In this document: positions 1-7,402 of the stretch, piece by piece
Layout: each line of letters begins with the position of its first letter
Position numbering within the stretch: the stretch's first letter is position 1
Assembly: GCA_965524675.1 (NCBI GenBank)
Contig: CBERPN010000150.1
Location: 1 to 10,019 of the forward strand
Length of the DNA: 10,019 bases
Origin: CALLQB01 sp036479275
GTDB taxonomy: Bacteria > Actinomycetota > Acidimicrobiia > Acidimicrobiales > SHLQ01
Direction of reading: 5' to 3'
Notes under the pieces: generated by a model
Database searches by the model: none
Seen by the model: only the letters and a program-made list of their open reading frames with translations
Told to the model about the DNA's origin: nothing
Translations under genes and position numbers: made by a program

Positions 1-454
1 CCGGCTTCAAACAAAGCGAAACCCTCCACTGCAACGGCTACCTCCACTACGACCAAGCCAACACCCCACCATCAACCACGACGACCACGACCACCCAACC
101 GCCCACCGGTCAAGGCGACACCCTCAAAGTCATCGCCAAAGGCAAACACGGCACCGAAACAATCAAAATCGAAATAGCCGGAACCATCATCGCCACCCAA
201 ACCCTCACCACCAACTACACCACCTACACATACAACCACCCCACAAACATCACACCAGCCGACATCAGAATCCTCTTCACCAACGACAACGGCACCCAAC
301 GCGACGCCATCATCGACGCAATCATCATCAACAACACCCGCCACGAAACCGAAGCCCCAACCGTCAAATCAAACGGAACCTGGAACGGCAACTGCAACCC
401 CGGCTTCAAACAAAGCGAAACCCTCCACTGCAACGGCTACCTCCACTACGACCA
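1..454 (+). repeat. 55-bp exact direct repeat (1-55 and 400-454) in the tandem module ends
   Basis: Bases 1-55 and 400-454 are identical, with a 399-bp period; after one mismatch two further bases match. Both copies are in the same reading frame and encode the same module tail, GFKQSETLHCNGYLHYDQ. The first copy touches the window edge, so the repeat may extend further upstream. Nucleotide identity, rather than only protein similarity, points to recent duplication or gene conversion between modules. Confidence 0.9.
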
Positions 455-467
455 GGCGCCCAACTAA
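1..467 (+). CDS. C-terminal part of a secreted protein with tandem CBM60-like carbohydrate-binding modules (5' end outside window)
   Basis: The reading frame is open from the window edge (first full codon at base 3) to TAA at 465-467, giving 154 visible residues. Residues 1-18 are the tail of one module. Residues about 19-37 are a Pro/Thr linker with seven consecutive Thr. Residues about 38-112 form a beta-rich module opening DTLKVIAKGKHGTETIKIEI, with FTNDNGTQRDAIIDAI at 92-107. That is the pattern of the calcium-dependent xylan-binding CBM60 family, where the Asp/Asn-rich stretch supplies Ca2+ ligands. The closing segment (GTWNGNCNPG, then LHCNGYLHYD) matches the Cys-containing tail that often follows such modules, and a second copy of this tail starts the visible protein. 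Such modules are normally attached to exported glycoside hydrolases or other polysaccharide-targeting enzymes; the catalytic part, if any, lies upstream. Codon use differs sharply from the neighbours: by hand count only 8 of 154 codons end in G or T. Family assignment is from remembered sequence pattern. Confidence 0.75.
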   Translation, partial: GFKQSETLHCNGYLHYDQANTPPSTTTTTTTQPPTGQGDTLKVIAKGKHGTETIKIEIAGTIIATQTLTTNYTTYTYNHPTNITPADIRILFTNDNGTQRDAIIDAIIINNTRHETEAPTVKSNGTWNGNCNPGFKQSETLHCNGYLHYDQAPN

Positions 468-482
468 GCCGCGCGCGTCGAC

Positions 483-2279
483 CTACTGCAATTGCGGCTC
501 GCGAGGCTGGCTCTTCGCGTTCTGTCGTCGCGGGTTTTCTAGCTCGTCGAGCAGTCTCTCGACTCTGAGCCGGCCCGCTTGGTCGAGGCCCTCGGCGGCG
601 AACTGAGCTCTGTTAAGCGCCGCCGAAATCTTGATTAGAGCATCGCTACCGCACCCTACCCCGAGCAGTTGGGCGTACCTGGCAATACCCTCGTTGACGC
701 GACGCTTTCGACCTACAGCTTTGCCGAGTTTGTCGAGCCGCTCACCGATTTGGCCTTCCCAGCTAGCCGACCGGATCCGTAGCGTACGACGCACCAGCAA
801 TCCAAAGCCGGTTAGCAGACCCAGCCCTACGGTAGCTAGCAATAGTGTTTGCACCGGCAGATCGCGGCTCGATTCTTCGACCACAGCTGGCCGAGGACCC
901 GACAACGGAACCTCGGCCGTGGGATCAAAGCCCTGCCAGCCAATGCCGGGAAAGTAGATCTCGGTCCAGGCATGGGCATCGCGGGCTCGGACTGTCCAGC
1001 TCCCCCGCAAGCGGTCGAATTCGTTCGGCACATAGCCGACCGCTAGGCGAGCCGGAATCCCAAGCGAGCGGGCCATGACCGCCAACGATGTTCCGATCTG
1101 CTCGCAGAACCCGATCTTGTCGACGAATAGTAGTTGCTCCACAGCGTCGGCCTCTGTAGGTAGAGGCGGAACGTCGGTGTTGTAGGTAATGTTCTCGGCC
1201 ATCCAAGCTTCGAGCGCCCGAATCTTGTCATACGACGTAGGGGCAGCGGCTGTTATCTCGACGGCGAGAGCCGCAACTCTAGGCGTCACCCGCACCGCCA
1301 AGTAGCTGTCGCGGATACTGCGAGGTATCTCATTGCTCAAGGGATCGGCACTTCGCAGGAGATCGTCTGTAACGAAGGGCCGCGAGCTCTCCACGGTGTA
1401 CTGCGATCCGGCCGCAAGATCAATATCGGCGCGTAGTGAGCCGTCGGTAAACTGGTAGAGCCATGGCACCGGATGGTCGACACGAGAGATGTCGGGGGCG
1501 CCGAACACGATGTCGGAACCGTCTTGTTCCATTGTGAACGTCTGAGTAATCCGTTCACTCGCCAAATCTGGCTCAACAAGATTTACGTGTCCCTGTGAGT
1601 CGGCATTAACGACTCGAGAGTTGACATCACTGCGGTGCCAGAAGCGCCCGTCCCACACGTCGAAGGTTTGCCCGCGCCAGAACGATGGTTTGTCGGCATG
1701 AACCCGCATCACGATCTCGTCGCCTAGATCACCCCTGCTCGCAGTATCCATCTGTCGCTCAAATCCCCAGTACGGCTGAGCGCCATCGCCCTCACCAGTA
1801 AATATCGACTCGGTAGAAAAAGCTGGAGGCCCGAATACCTGCATTAAGGGCGCTACTGCCAGCAACACAACCGCGACCATCGCCGCCGCCTTTGCAGCGT
1901 CGACAACGAGCAGCCGCGCGGCCTTGGGGCTGCTAGCCGAAGCCGGCGCCAGCAACGCCAAAAGCACGACTCTCGAAATCACGAACGTCGCCGACAACAA
2001 GATGATGCTGGGCCGGAGCTCGAGGGTAATGTCGGGTTGCACCGGCGCCATAGCCACTGCGAGTAGCCAGAAAAGTACCCCGGACGACGTGCTCATCGTG
2101 AACAATCGAAGCGATCGCCTTCCAATGAGCAGCACGATCGCCGCCGCATACATTCCCAAAGCGGTGCGACCCGGCAGTTGGCTACCAACCCAATAGAACT
2201 GGACAGCGATTGCGACCTTGCCGAGCAGCGCCACCATTGGTTCGAACTCAATCCGCGATCTGGTCGCCCCCCCTCTCAC
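483..2279 (-). CDS. TgpA-like membrane transglutaminase with C-terminal DUF4129-type region
   Basis: This 598-residue protein has a multi-helix N-terminal membrane region (hydrophobic segments near 16-33, 40-53, 66-80, 90-110 and 128-148; DUF3488/TgpA_N-like). An extracytoplasmic domain follows. The transglutaminase core has a complete candidate triad: Cys392 in GFCEQ, His436 in RDAHAWTEIYF and Asp452 in GFDPT. A further membrane helix lies at about 476-496. The cytoplasmic tail (about 505-585) resembles DUF4129, a common partner of this family. GTG at 2279 is chosen as the start because it overlaps the preceding stop as GTGA and has GGGAG five bases upstream. Family members sit in MoxR-DUF58-transglutaminase operons, exactly as here. 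TgpA is important for viability in Pseudomonas aeruginosa, but the substrate is not established. A role at the cell envelope is inferred. The gene ends with TAG 15 bp from the convergent gene's stop. Confidence 0.9.
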   Translation of the reverse strand: MRGGATRSRIEFEPMVALLGKVAIAVQFYWVGSQLPGRTALGMYAAAIVLLIGRRSLRLFTMSTSSGVLFWLLAVAMAPVQPDITLELRPSIILLSATFVISRVVLLALLAPASASSPKAARLLVVDAAKAAAMVAVVLLAVAPLMQVFGPPAFSTESIFTGEGDGAQPYWGFERQMDTASRGDLGDEIVMRVHADKPSFWRGQTFDVWDGRFWHRSDVNSRVVNADSQGHVNLVEPDLASERITQTFTMEQDGSDIVFGAPDISRVDHPVPWLYQFTDGSLRADIDLAAGSQYTVESSRPFVTDDLLRSADPLSNEIPRSIRDSYLAVRVTPRVAALAVEITAAAPTSYDKIRALEAWMAENITYNTDVPPLPTEADAVEQLLFVDKIGFCEQIGTSLAVMARSLGIPARLAVGYVPNEFDRLRGSWTVRARDAHAWTEIYFPGIGWQGFDPTAEVPLSGPRPAVVEESSRDLPVQTLLLATVGLGLLTGFGLLVRRTLRIRSASWEGQIGERLDKLGKAVGRKRRVNEGIARYAQLLGVGCGSDALIKISAALNRAQFAAEGLDQAGRLRVERLLDELENPRRQNAKSQPREPQLQ

Positions 2280-3310
2280 CGAGACTCCCAGCGGTCACCC
2301 GTCGAACTGACGTAGAACGCTTCGACTTCGAGCTGTTGTAGCAAATTCTTACTCGGAACGGCAGCTGCGAGCCGCTTGAGCACATCGGCTTCACTGCGAA
2401 CCACAGCCTTTAGTGGGTGGGCGTCTATCGCAACCCGCCCGAGCGTCACCTTCCCAAATGTTGCTGGACGAGGCAGGGTAGCTGTCGTCGCCAGGTCTGC
2501 GTGGTTGGTTACGAGCTTCACTACGACTCCAGCGCTGATCGCGTTTATCGCGTAGCCAGCCGCGCGTCCCATAGCCAGCTCGCTAGCTTCATCGTCGTGT
2601 CGACGGATCTCGGCCACGATGGTGACCTCCTCATCAACCAAGCCCTCGAACTCGCGGACTAGCAGCTCGCCGCTTCGGGCAGAGACCTTCCAGGCAACGT
2701 GTTGGCGCGAGTCTCCTCGGCGGTACTGGCGAATCGACCTCGTTAACTCATTGCCCACCGATCGGCGTTGACTTTGTTCAGACTCCTGAGCGGAACCAAG
2801 TTCGGGAAGCACAGCGTCGAGGTCTGGTACCGGCCCTACGAACTGACGACGACCGTTCGCCAGCGTGAAGCGCCGGCGGCAGGCCACCAGCCCTAACGGC
2901 CCGTGCACGGTTAGCTCGCCAAAGTGCGCCAGCAGAAGCCCTCGGTACCCAAGTGAGGCTAAGGGATCGACTCCGGCACCGAGACGAACGCTGTCGCCGC
3001 CGTGGGCTTTGTTTAGGGTCAGCAATGCCCCTGTCGGCCTCGCCTCGTCGAAGGTCAGGTGGTACGACTCACCGACCTGACACAGCGAAGGGGCTTCGAA
3101 GCTGAGTCTGGGTCGCCTTGCCGCCAAGAAGGCCCACAGAGCGTCGCCCAGCAACGCTGTCCAGACCGCAATCACGATGGCGAGAAACAAGGGCGCACCG
3201 GTGCTGTTCCACGCCCGGTAAAACGCCCATGTCAGAATGGCCATCGAGGTAGCGAGGGAGGAGCCTGGTAGCAGTGTCCGGCGACTCCAAACGGGCCTGG
3301 TCGGCTTCAT
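2276..3310 (-). CDS. DUF58 (von Willebrand A-like) membrane-anchored protein
   Basis: This 344-residue protein has two hydrophobic segments near residues 17-32 and 41-63. The DUF58 signature is at 190-220: RSIRQYRRGDSRQHVAWKVS followed by ARSGELLVREFE. This matches the family consensus of Arg-x-Tyr-x-x-Gly-Asp, then Trp-Lys-x-Ser-Ala-Arg. DUF58 domains adopt a von Willebrand factor A-like fold and are paired genetically with MoxR ATPases, suggesting an ATPase/adaptor relationship. The strand after the signature (VTIVAEIRRHDDEAS, 229-243) does not show the Asp-x-Ser-x-Ser metal-site motif of classical VWA domains. I chose ATG at 3310, ten bases after the moxR stop. An in-frame TTG at 3355 would add 15 residues, overlap moxR by 35 bp and read through a non-hydrophobic extension, so it is less likely. 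The stop overlaps the next start by 4 bp, indicating translational coupling. Confidence 0.88.
   Translation of the reverse strand: MKPTRPVWSRRTLLPGSSLATSMAILTWAFYRAWNSTGAPLFLAIVIAVWTALLGDALWAFLAARRPRLSFEAPSLCQVGESYHLTFDEARPTGALLTLNKAHGGDSVRLGAGVDPLASLGYRGLLLAHFGELTVHGPLGLVACRRRFTLANGRRQFVGPVPDLDAVLPELGSAQESEQSQRRSVGNELTRSIRQYRRGDSRQHVAWKVSARSGELLVREFEGLVDEEVTIVAEIRRHDDEASELAMGRAAGYAINAISAGVVVKLVTNHADLATTATLPRPATFGKVTLGRVAIDAHPLKAVVRSEADVLKRLAAAVPSKNLLQQLEVEAFYVSSTGDRWESR
2285..2289 (-). promoter_or_regulatory. Shine-Dalgarno site for the transglutaminase gene
   Basis: GGGAG on the - strand lies five bases before the GTG at 2279. It sits within the end of the DUF58 gene and settles the GTG as the start despite the 4-bp overlap. 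Confidence 0.7.
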
Positions 3311-3320
3311 TTCAACTTCG

Positions 3321-4280
3321 CTACTGGACGGGAACAGGTGCTGGGACCGCCACAATTACTTCACGAACCCATGCCGCGCCTTCGGCTAGCGAACCATCGG
3401 GGCGGGCCCGATGGGCAAGAACTGCCGGGGCAATGTCGGCGAGATCTTCGGGCACGACATAGTTGCGCCCCCTTATCGCCGCCATCGCCCGAGCGACGGC
3501 CACCATCGACTGGGTTGCGCGCGTGCTGAGAACCTGTCGCTGATCATCTTGGTTTCGCACCGCCGCGACAAGATCTAAGACGTACTCGACTACAACCTCG
3601 GCTACGTGAAAGTTTGCAATCGCAGCACGTGTCTGGTCGATCTCGGCGGCGCTAGCAACCGGCTCAAGGTGTGTCGCAGCGATCGTCCCGCCCGATCCCA
3701 TGAGTAGTTGTCTCTCGACGTCCCTGCTCGGCAGTCCAAGAGAGATCGCTACGTCGAAACGGTCGCGTTGGCCTTCCACCAGCGCGAACGTGCCAGCATG
3801 GTCGGCGGGGTTCTGGGTGGCGACAACAAAGAATGGCTGGGGTAGTCCGTAGGTAGTTCCGTCAACCGTAACCTGCCTCTCAGCCATCGATTCGAGCAGT
3901 GCCGATTGAGCCCGAGGGGTGGTGCGATTGAGTTCGTCGATGAGCACCACACTGTTAAAGATCGGGCCTCGGTGAAAGGTCCAGGTGCCGGTTTCAACGT
4001 CGTAGGTATTCACGCCAACAATGTCGCTCGGCATCAGATCGGGTGCTCCTTGAATCCGACCGAATCGCCCGTCGACTACCCGGGCGATCGAGTTAGCCAA
4101 CAGTGTCTTGCCAACGCCTGGTTCGTCCTCGATCAGAAGATGTGAACCCGCGAGCAGCGCAGCAACAGCCAATTCGACTTGGCGTCTCTTACCCAGCAGC
4201 ACGGTCTCGACGGTGTCTACTAACAAGCTAGGGATCGACGCGAGCGCTGGCGGGGTGCGCGGCTCTTGGATCAGACTCAT
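3321..4280 (-). CDS. MoxR-family AAA+ ATPase
   Basis: This 319-residue protein has the full MoxR motif set: Walker A EDEPGVGKT (51-59, Lys58), Walker B VVLIDEL (111-117, Asp115/Glu116), sensor-1 Asn157 in ATQNP, an Arg-containing STRATQSM segment at 252-259, and a C-terminal lid (about 260-300, YVVPEDLADIAPAVLAHRAR). MoxR proteins are hexameric ATPases thought to act as chaperones for the maturation of partner complexes, often with VWA-type proteins. The next gene encodes such a partner (DUF58), with a 10-bp gap. I selected ATG at 4280. An in-frame TTG at 4298 would add MSRCIC. Neither start has a convincing Shine-Dalgarno sequence, so the exact N-terminus is uncertain by six residues. The gene lies 30 bp downstream of cinA with no terminator visible between them. 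The MoxR subfamily cannot be assigned by eye. Confidence 0.92.
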   Translation of the reverse strand: MSLIQEPRTPPALASIPSLLVDTVETVLLGKRRQVELAVAALLAGSHLLIEDEPGVGKTLLANSIARVVDGRFGRIQGAPDLMPSDIVGVNTYDVETGTWTFHRGPIFNSVVLIDELNRTTPRAQSALLESMAERQVTVDGTTYGLPQPFFVVATQNPADHAGTFALVEGQRDRFDVAISLGLPSRDVERQLLMGSGGTIAATHLEPVASAAEIDQTRAAIANFHVAEVVVEYVLDLVAAVRNQDDQRQVLSTRATQSMVAVARAMAAIRGRNYVVPEDLADIAPAVLAHRARPDGSLAEGAAWVREVIVAVPAPVPVQ

Positions 4281-4310
4281 GCAAATGCATCGACTCAACG
4301 CCGATAACCC

Positions 4311-5579
4311 TTAAGAGATGCGGGTTATGAGCCTTTTGCGGAGCGCATCGAGAACGGTGATCGTTGTGTACTGACGAATCCTGCTGCGATCGGCTGGGAA
4401 GACGGCCATTTGGGTCTCCACTTCGCCATCGAGCATTGTCGCCATCCAGACCGTTCCTGGTTCGATGCCGTCTTGTGGGTCGGGTCCAGCTACGCCCGTT
4501 ACAGCCACAACGGCGTCAACTTTGAGCAGCTCGGCAGCACCGCTGGCCATCGCCGCGACTGCGTCAGAACTCACTACTGGGCCTCGCTCAACACCGAGAA
4601 GATCGAATTTGATGTCGCTGGCGTAGCTCACCACACCCCCGCGGAACACGGCGCTAGCACCAGGTATATCGACGAGACGAGATGCAATCATGCCGCCGGT
4701 CAAGGATTCGGCGGTTCCAAGGGTTAGTTCCTGGCGCCCCAATTCGGCGAGAACGACCGCCTCCATGTTGTCGCCGTCGACACCAAAGATAATCGGACCC
4801 ACCACGGCGCGAACGCGTTGCTCCTGCACGTCGAGCAGCGCAGTTACCTCCGCCTCGGTGGCGGACTTTGCGGTGAGGCGGATCTTAAGACCTTCGATGC
4901 CGCTGGCATTGAAGGCCAGCGTTACCCCACCCGGTGTGGCGTCGAGTCTCGAGATTTCCTCCGCCAACTGTTCGGCGAGCCCCGATTCAGAGGCTCCCCA
5001 GGTGCGAAGGGTGCGCGACTTGATGATCGCGGTTTCGCCCGACCTTTCGATCAGGTCACCGATGACGGTGCCGAGCATCATCTCATACATTTCATGAGGA
5101 ACGCCCGGCATCGCATAAATGACCTTGCTGGCGACCCCGACCGGGTTCTGCGGATCGACCGGAACTACCAACCCGGCTGCTGTGCCAGGCTGTTGGGCCA
5201 TTGGCCACCCGCCCTCCGGGATGTCGGCCTGCGCCAAGTTGTTATCGGGCATGGTCCGGCCTCGCGACTCAAACATTGCTCGAATCTTCTCGACCAAGCT
5301 TTCGTCGCGAACCAGAGCCCGTCCGAGCACTTCAGCAATGATCTCGCGAGTTATGTCGTCGTGCGTTGGTCCGAGCCCGCCGGTGATGATGACAGCGTCG
5401 CTTCGCTCAATCGCCTGAGAAATCACGGCTCGCATTCGATCAGGGTTGTCGCCGACCTTGGTCTGGTAGTGCGAATCGAGGCCAGCCAGCGCCAACTGCT
5501 CACCAATCCAAGAAGAGTTCGTATCGGTAATCTGGCCGAGCAACAATTCTGTTCCGACAGCGATGACTTCAACGTTCAC
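4311..5579 (-). CDS. cinA: CinA: competence/damage-inducible protein, NMN deamidase with MoCF-like domain
   Basis: The protein is 422 residues, the usual full length for two-domain CinA. The N-terminal MoCF/COG1058 domain (about 3-175) opens VEVIAVGTELLLGQITDTNS and contains GGLGPTHDDITRE at 67-79. A linker (KH-like) domain covers about 185-260. The C-terminal amidase domain has GTAESLTGGMIASRLVDIPG (288-307), with a likely catalytic Ser in AESLTGG, then SYASDIKFDLLGV and VTGVAGPDP. Bacterial CinA proteins convert nicotinamide mononucleotide to nicotinate mononucleotide, and some hydrolyse ADP-ribose, in pyridine nucleotide recycling in the cytoplasm. Which activities this protein keeps cannot be read directly. 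The GTG start at 5579 overlaps the pgsA stop as GTGA, implying coupled translation. In many Actinobacteria cinA lies near recA; here it is followed by the MoxR module instead. Confidence 0.95.
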   Translation of the reverse strand: MNVEVIAVGTELLLGQITDTNSSWIGEQLALAGLDSHYQTKVGDNPDRMRAVISQAIERSDAVIITGGLGPTHDDITREIIAEVLGRALVRDESLVEKIRAMFESRGRTMPDNNLAQADIPEGGWPMAQQPGTAAGLVVPVDPQNPVGVASKVIYAMPGVPHEMYEMMLGTVIGDLIERSGETAIIKSRTLRTWGASESGLAEQLAEEISRLDATPGGVTLAFNASGIEGLKIRLTAKSATEAEVTALLDVQEQRVRAVVGPIIFGVDGDNMEAVVLAELGRQELTLGTAESLTGGMIASRLVDIPGASAVFRGGVVSYASDIKFDLLGVERGPVVSSDAVAAMASGAAELLKVDAVVAVTGVAGPDPQDGIEPGTVWMATMLDGEVETQMAVFPADRSRIRQYTTITVLDALRKRLITRIS

Positions 5580-6148
5580 GCTGGATCCAATCCGCTCGTT
5601 CCGTCACGCAAATACATGTACCCGGTGTAGACGGTGAAAGCCACGGCAATCCACAGCGTCGAGGTAACTATCCAGCGCTCGTTCTCAAACGCAGGAGCAA
5701 CCGCTATAAGCAGCGCCACACCCTGGATTGTCGACTTCCATTTTGCGGCTTGCCGAGCTGGGACGATTACTGACTTGGTTGCCAAGTAGCTGCGCCACGC
5801 GCTGATTGCTACCTCGCGGATCGTCACCAACAGCACCGGCAGCCAGGGATAAGCGCCAACCGAGTAGAGCGCAAACATTGAGCCGAGCACGACGATCTTG
5901 TCGGCGAGCGGATCTAAAAATGCCCCAGACTTGGTGCTTCCGTGGCTGCGGGCTAACAATCCATCGACGAGGTCAGATAGCGCCATCACCGCGCCGAGCA
6001 GCACTGCGACCCAGGAGGTCCCGAGCGACTCTGGGTTGCTAAGGATCAACCAAAACAGCACCGGCGATGCCAGGATCCGACAAAGGGTGACCATGTTGGC
6101 GGCGTTGGAAACAAACGCAGTTCCGTGATGTAACGCTGATCCGATCAA
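5576..6148 (-). CDS. pgsA: CDP-diacylglycerol--glycerol-3-phosphate 3-phosphatidyltransferase
   Basis: This 190-residue integral membrane enzyme belongs to the CDP-alcohol phosphotransferase family. It makes phosphatidylglycerol phosphate from CDP-diacylglycerol and glycerol 3-phosphate. The N-terminus NMVTLCRILASPVLFWLIL (18-36) aligns with the usual NxxTLxRI opening. The catalytic motif is at 59-83: Asp59, Asp62-Gly63, Ala66-Arg67, Gly75, Asp79 and Asp83. Downstream, AKWKSTIQG (135-143) is also typical. Hydrophobic helices lie near 28-57, 84-110 and 142-180. The spacing between Ala-Arg and Gly75 is seven residues, whereas the canonical motif has eight. TTG at 6148 overlaps the rimO stop as TTGA and has GGAG five bases upstream, so it is preferred over the later ATG at residue 19, which would cut into the conserved opening. 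Family members with other alcohol acceptors share the motif, so the assignment rests partly on gene order. Confidence 0.9.
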   Translation of the reverse strand: MIGSALHHGTAFVSNAANMVTLCRILASPVLFWLILSNPESLGTSWVAVLLGAVMALSDLVDGLLARSHGSTKSGAFLDPLADKIVVLGSMFALYSVGAYPWLPVLLVTIREVAISAWRSYLATKSVIVPARQAAKWKSTIQGVALLIAVAPAFENERWIVTSTLWIAVAFTVYTGYMYLRDGTSGLDPA

Positions 6149-7398
6149 CCCGACTCCAAGCCCGGCTCGCCCTGCAGGTCGGGACCGAGCGCCCCGGTGA
6201 TCGTGACTTCGACAAACTCTCCGACGGGCAGATCGGTGGGCACGGAGATGATTCCGTCGATCTCGGGGGCTTCTTTAGTGCTTCGGGCGATCGCTATCTC
6301 GTCCACCAGCACTTCGACCGTTCGTCCGAGCATTTCGTCACGTTTTGTTTCAGTTATCCGGTCCTGTAATTCGCGTAGTTCGGCGAGGCGTTCGTGCATC
6401 AAGTGAGGGTCGACAGTTCTATCCAGGCCGAGCGCGTAGGTGCCATCTTCAGGGCTGTATGCGAAGAAGCCACACCAATCGAGTTGAGTCTCGGCAACAA
6501 ATTCGAGTAGCTGATCGTGATCGTCCTCGGTCTCGCCCGGATAGCCAACGATAAAGTTCGACCGAAACGCTGAGTCGGGCTCGCGAGCGCGAATAGCCGC
6601 GATGCGCTCGCTGAACCGCTCGCCATCTCCCCAGCGGCGCATCCGCCGCATTAGCGGGGCCGACACATGCTGGAGCGACAGATCGAAATACGGAACGCCG
6701 GTGGAGCAAATAGCGTCGATGAGGACGTCGTTTAGGTCCGACGGGTACAGATAGAGCAACCGAACCCAATCGACAGCTTCGGCCACTTGGGCTACCAGAG
6801 GCACAAGTTCTTTGCTGCCCACGCCCTGATCTCGCCCGTAGCTCGCAAGGTCTTGTGCAACCAACACGATCTCGCGCACTTCGAGTTGGTCGACTTCGGC
6901 GAGGATGGCCTCGACCGATCGCGAGCGCTGCGGTCCACGAAAGGTTGGTATTGCACAGAAGCCACAGGCGCGGTCGCAACCTTCGGCAATTTTCACATAG
7001 GCCCAGGGGCGTTGCGAAGCCGGCCTAGCTAAGTTGAGGAGATCGAAGCTCGGCGGTTCTGCATCGGGTTTAGGCCCGATCGCCACGGGTACCCCGAACC
7101 CTGCGACCCGATCTACCTCTGGGAGCGCGTCGGCCAACTCGCCGCCGTAACGTTCGGCCATACATCCTGTGACGACCAACTCAGCGTCTGGGTTCTCATC
7201 GGCGAGGGCCAACACGGTGTCGATGGACTCTTGGCGAGCCTCTTCGATAAAGGCGCAGGTATTGACCACCACAACATCGGCCTGGGTGACATCGTCGGCC
7301 GCCGCCATTCCTTCGGAGATCATTTTCCCGACCAGTTTGTCTGAATCGACCTGGTTTTTTGGGCAGCCGAGTGTCTCGACATAAAAGCGTCGCTTCAC
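6145..7398 (-). CDS. rimO: RimO: ribosomal protein S12 methylthiotransferase
   Basis: This 417-residue radical SAM enzyme, predicted to be cytoplasmic, carries out methylthiolation of a conserved aspartate in ribosomal protein S12 (activity known from the family). The N-terminal UPF0004 domain carries three cluster-ligand cysteines: Cys12 in LGCPKNQVDSD, Cys48 in NTCAFIEEARQES and Cys79 in VTGCMAERY. The radical SAM motif is Cys141-x3-Cys145-x2-Cys148 (CDRACGFC). A C-terminal TRAM domain (about 354-405) includes ARSTKEAPEIDG. The LGCPKN and CAFI signatures favour RimO over MiaB. The start is GTG at 7398, four bases after the upstream stop and immediately before the conserved FYVETLGC strand. 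No strong Shine-Dalgarno sequence is visible, so coupling to the upstream gene is likely. It overlaps pgsA by 4 bp. Confidence 0.95.
   Translation of the reverse strand: MKRRFYVETLGCPKNQVDSDKLVGKMISEGMAAADDVTQADVVVVNTCAFIEEARQESIDTVLALADENPDAELVVTGCMAERYGGELADALPEVDRVAGFGVPVAIGPKPDAEPPSFDLLNLARPASQRPWAYVKIAEGCDRACGFCAIPTFRGPQRSRSVEAILAEVDQLEVREIVLVAQDLASYGRDQGVGSKELVPLVAQVAEAVDWVRLLYLYPSDLNDVLIDAICSTGVPYFDLSLQHVSAPLMRRMRRWGDGERFSERIAAIRAREPDSAFRSNFIVGYPGETEDDHDQLLEFVAETQLDWCGFFAYSPEDGTYALGLDRTVDPHLMHERLAELRELQDRITETKRDEMLGRTVEVLVDEIAIARSTKEAPEIDGIISVPTDLPVGEFVEVTITGALGPDLQGEPGLESG
6154..6157 (-). promoter_or_regulatory. Shine-Dalgarno site for pgsA
   Basis: GGAG on the - strand lies five bases before the TTG at 6148, inside the end of rimO. 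This supports the rare TTG start over the internal ATG. Confidence 0.65.
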
Positions 7399-7402
7399 CG
7401 GG

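Noticed and set aside
1..60. CRISPR or attachment-site interpretation of the 55-bp direct repeat
   Set aside because: Both copies are in frame inside one coding sequence and encode the same protein-domain end, so domain duplication explains them.
72..344. - strand frame of 90 codons opposite the carbohydrate-binding gene
   Set aside because: The translation is a run of Val, Gly and Asp, the expected complement of an A/C-rich sense strand. The + strand frame shows a clear domain.
3311..3355. Upstream TTG start for the DUF58 protein
   Set aside because: It would overlap moxR by 35 bp and add a non-conserved segment. ATG at 3310 sits naturally 10 bp after the moxR stop.
4281..4298. Upstream TTG start for the MoxR ATPase, adding six residues
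   Set aside because: It has no Shine-Dalgarno support and the added residues MSRCIC are not a typical start. ATG at 4280 is preferred, though the longer form cannot be excluded.
4818..5630. Open + strand frame of 270 codons opposite cinA
   Set aside because: It is fully antisense to cinA, whose domains and motifs are complete. The translation is rich in Arg, His and Asp with no recognisable domain.
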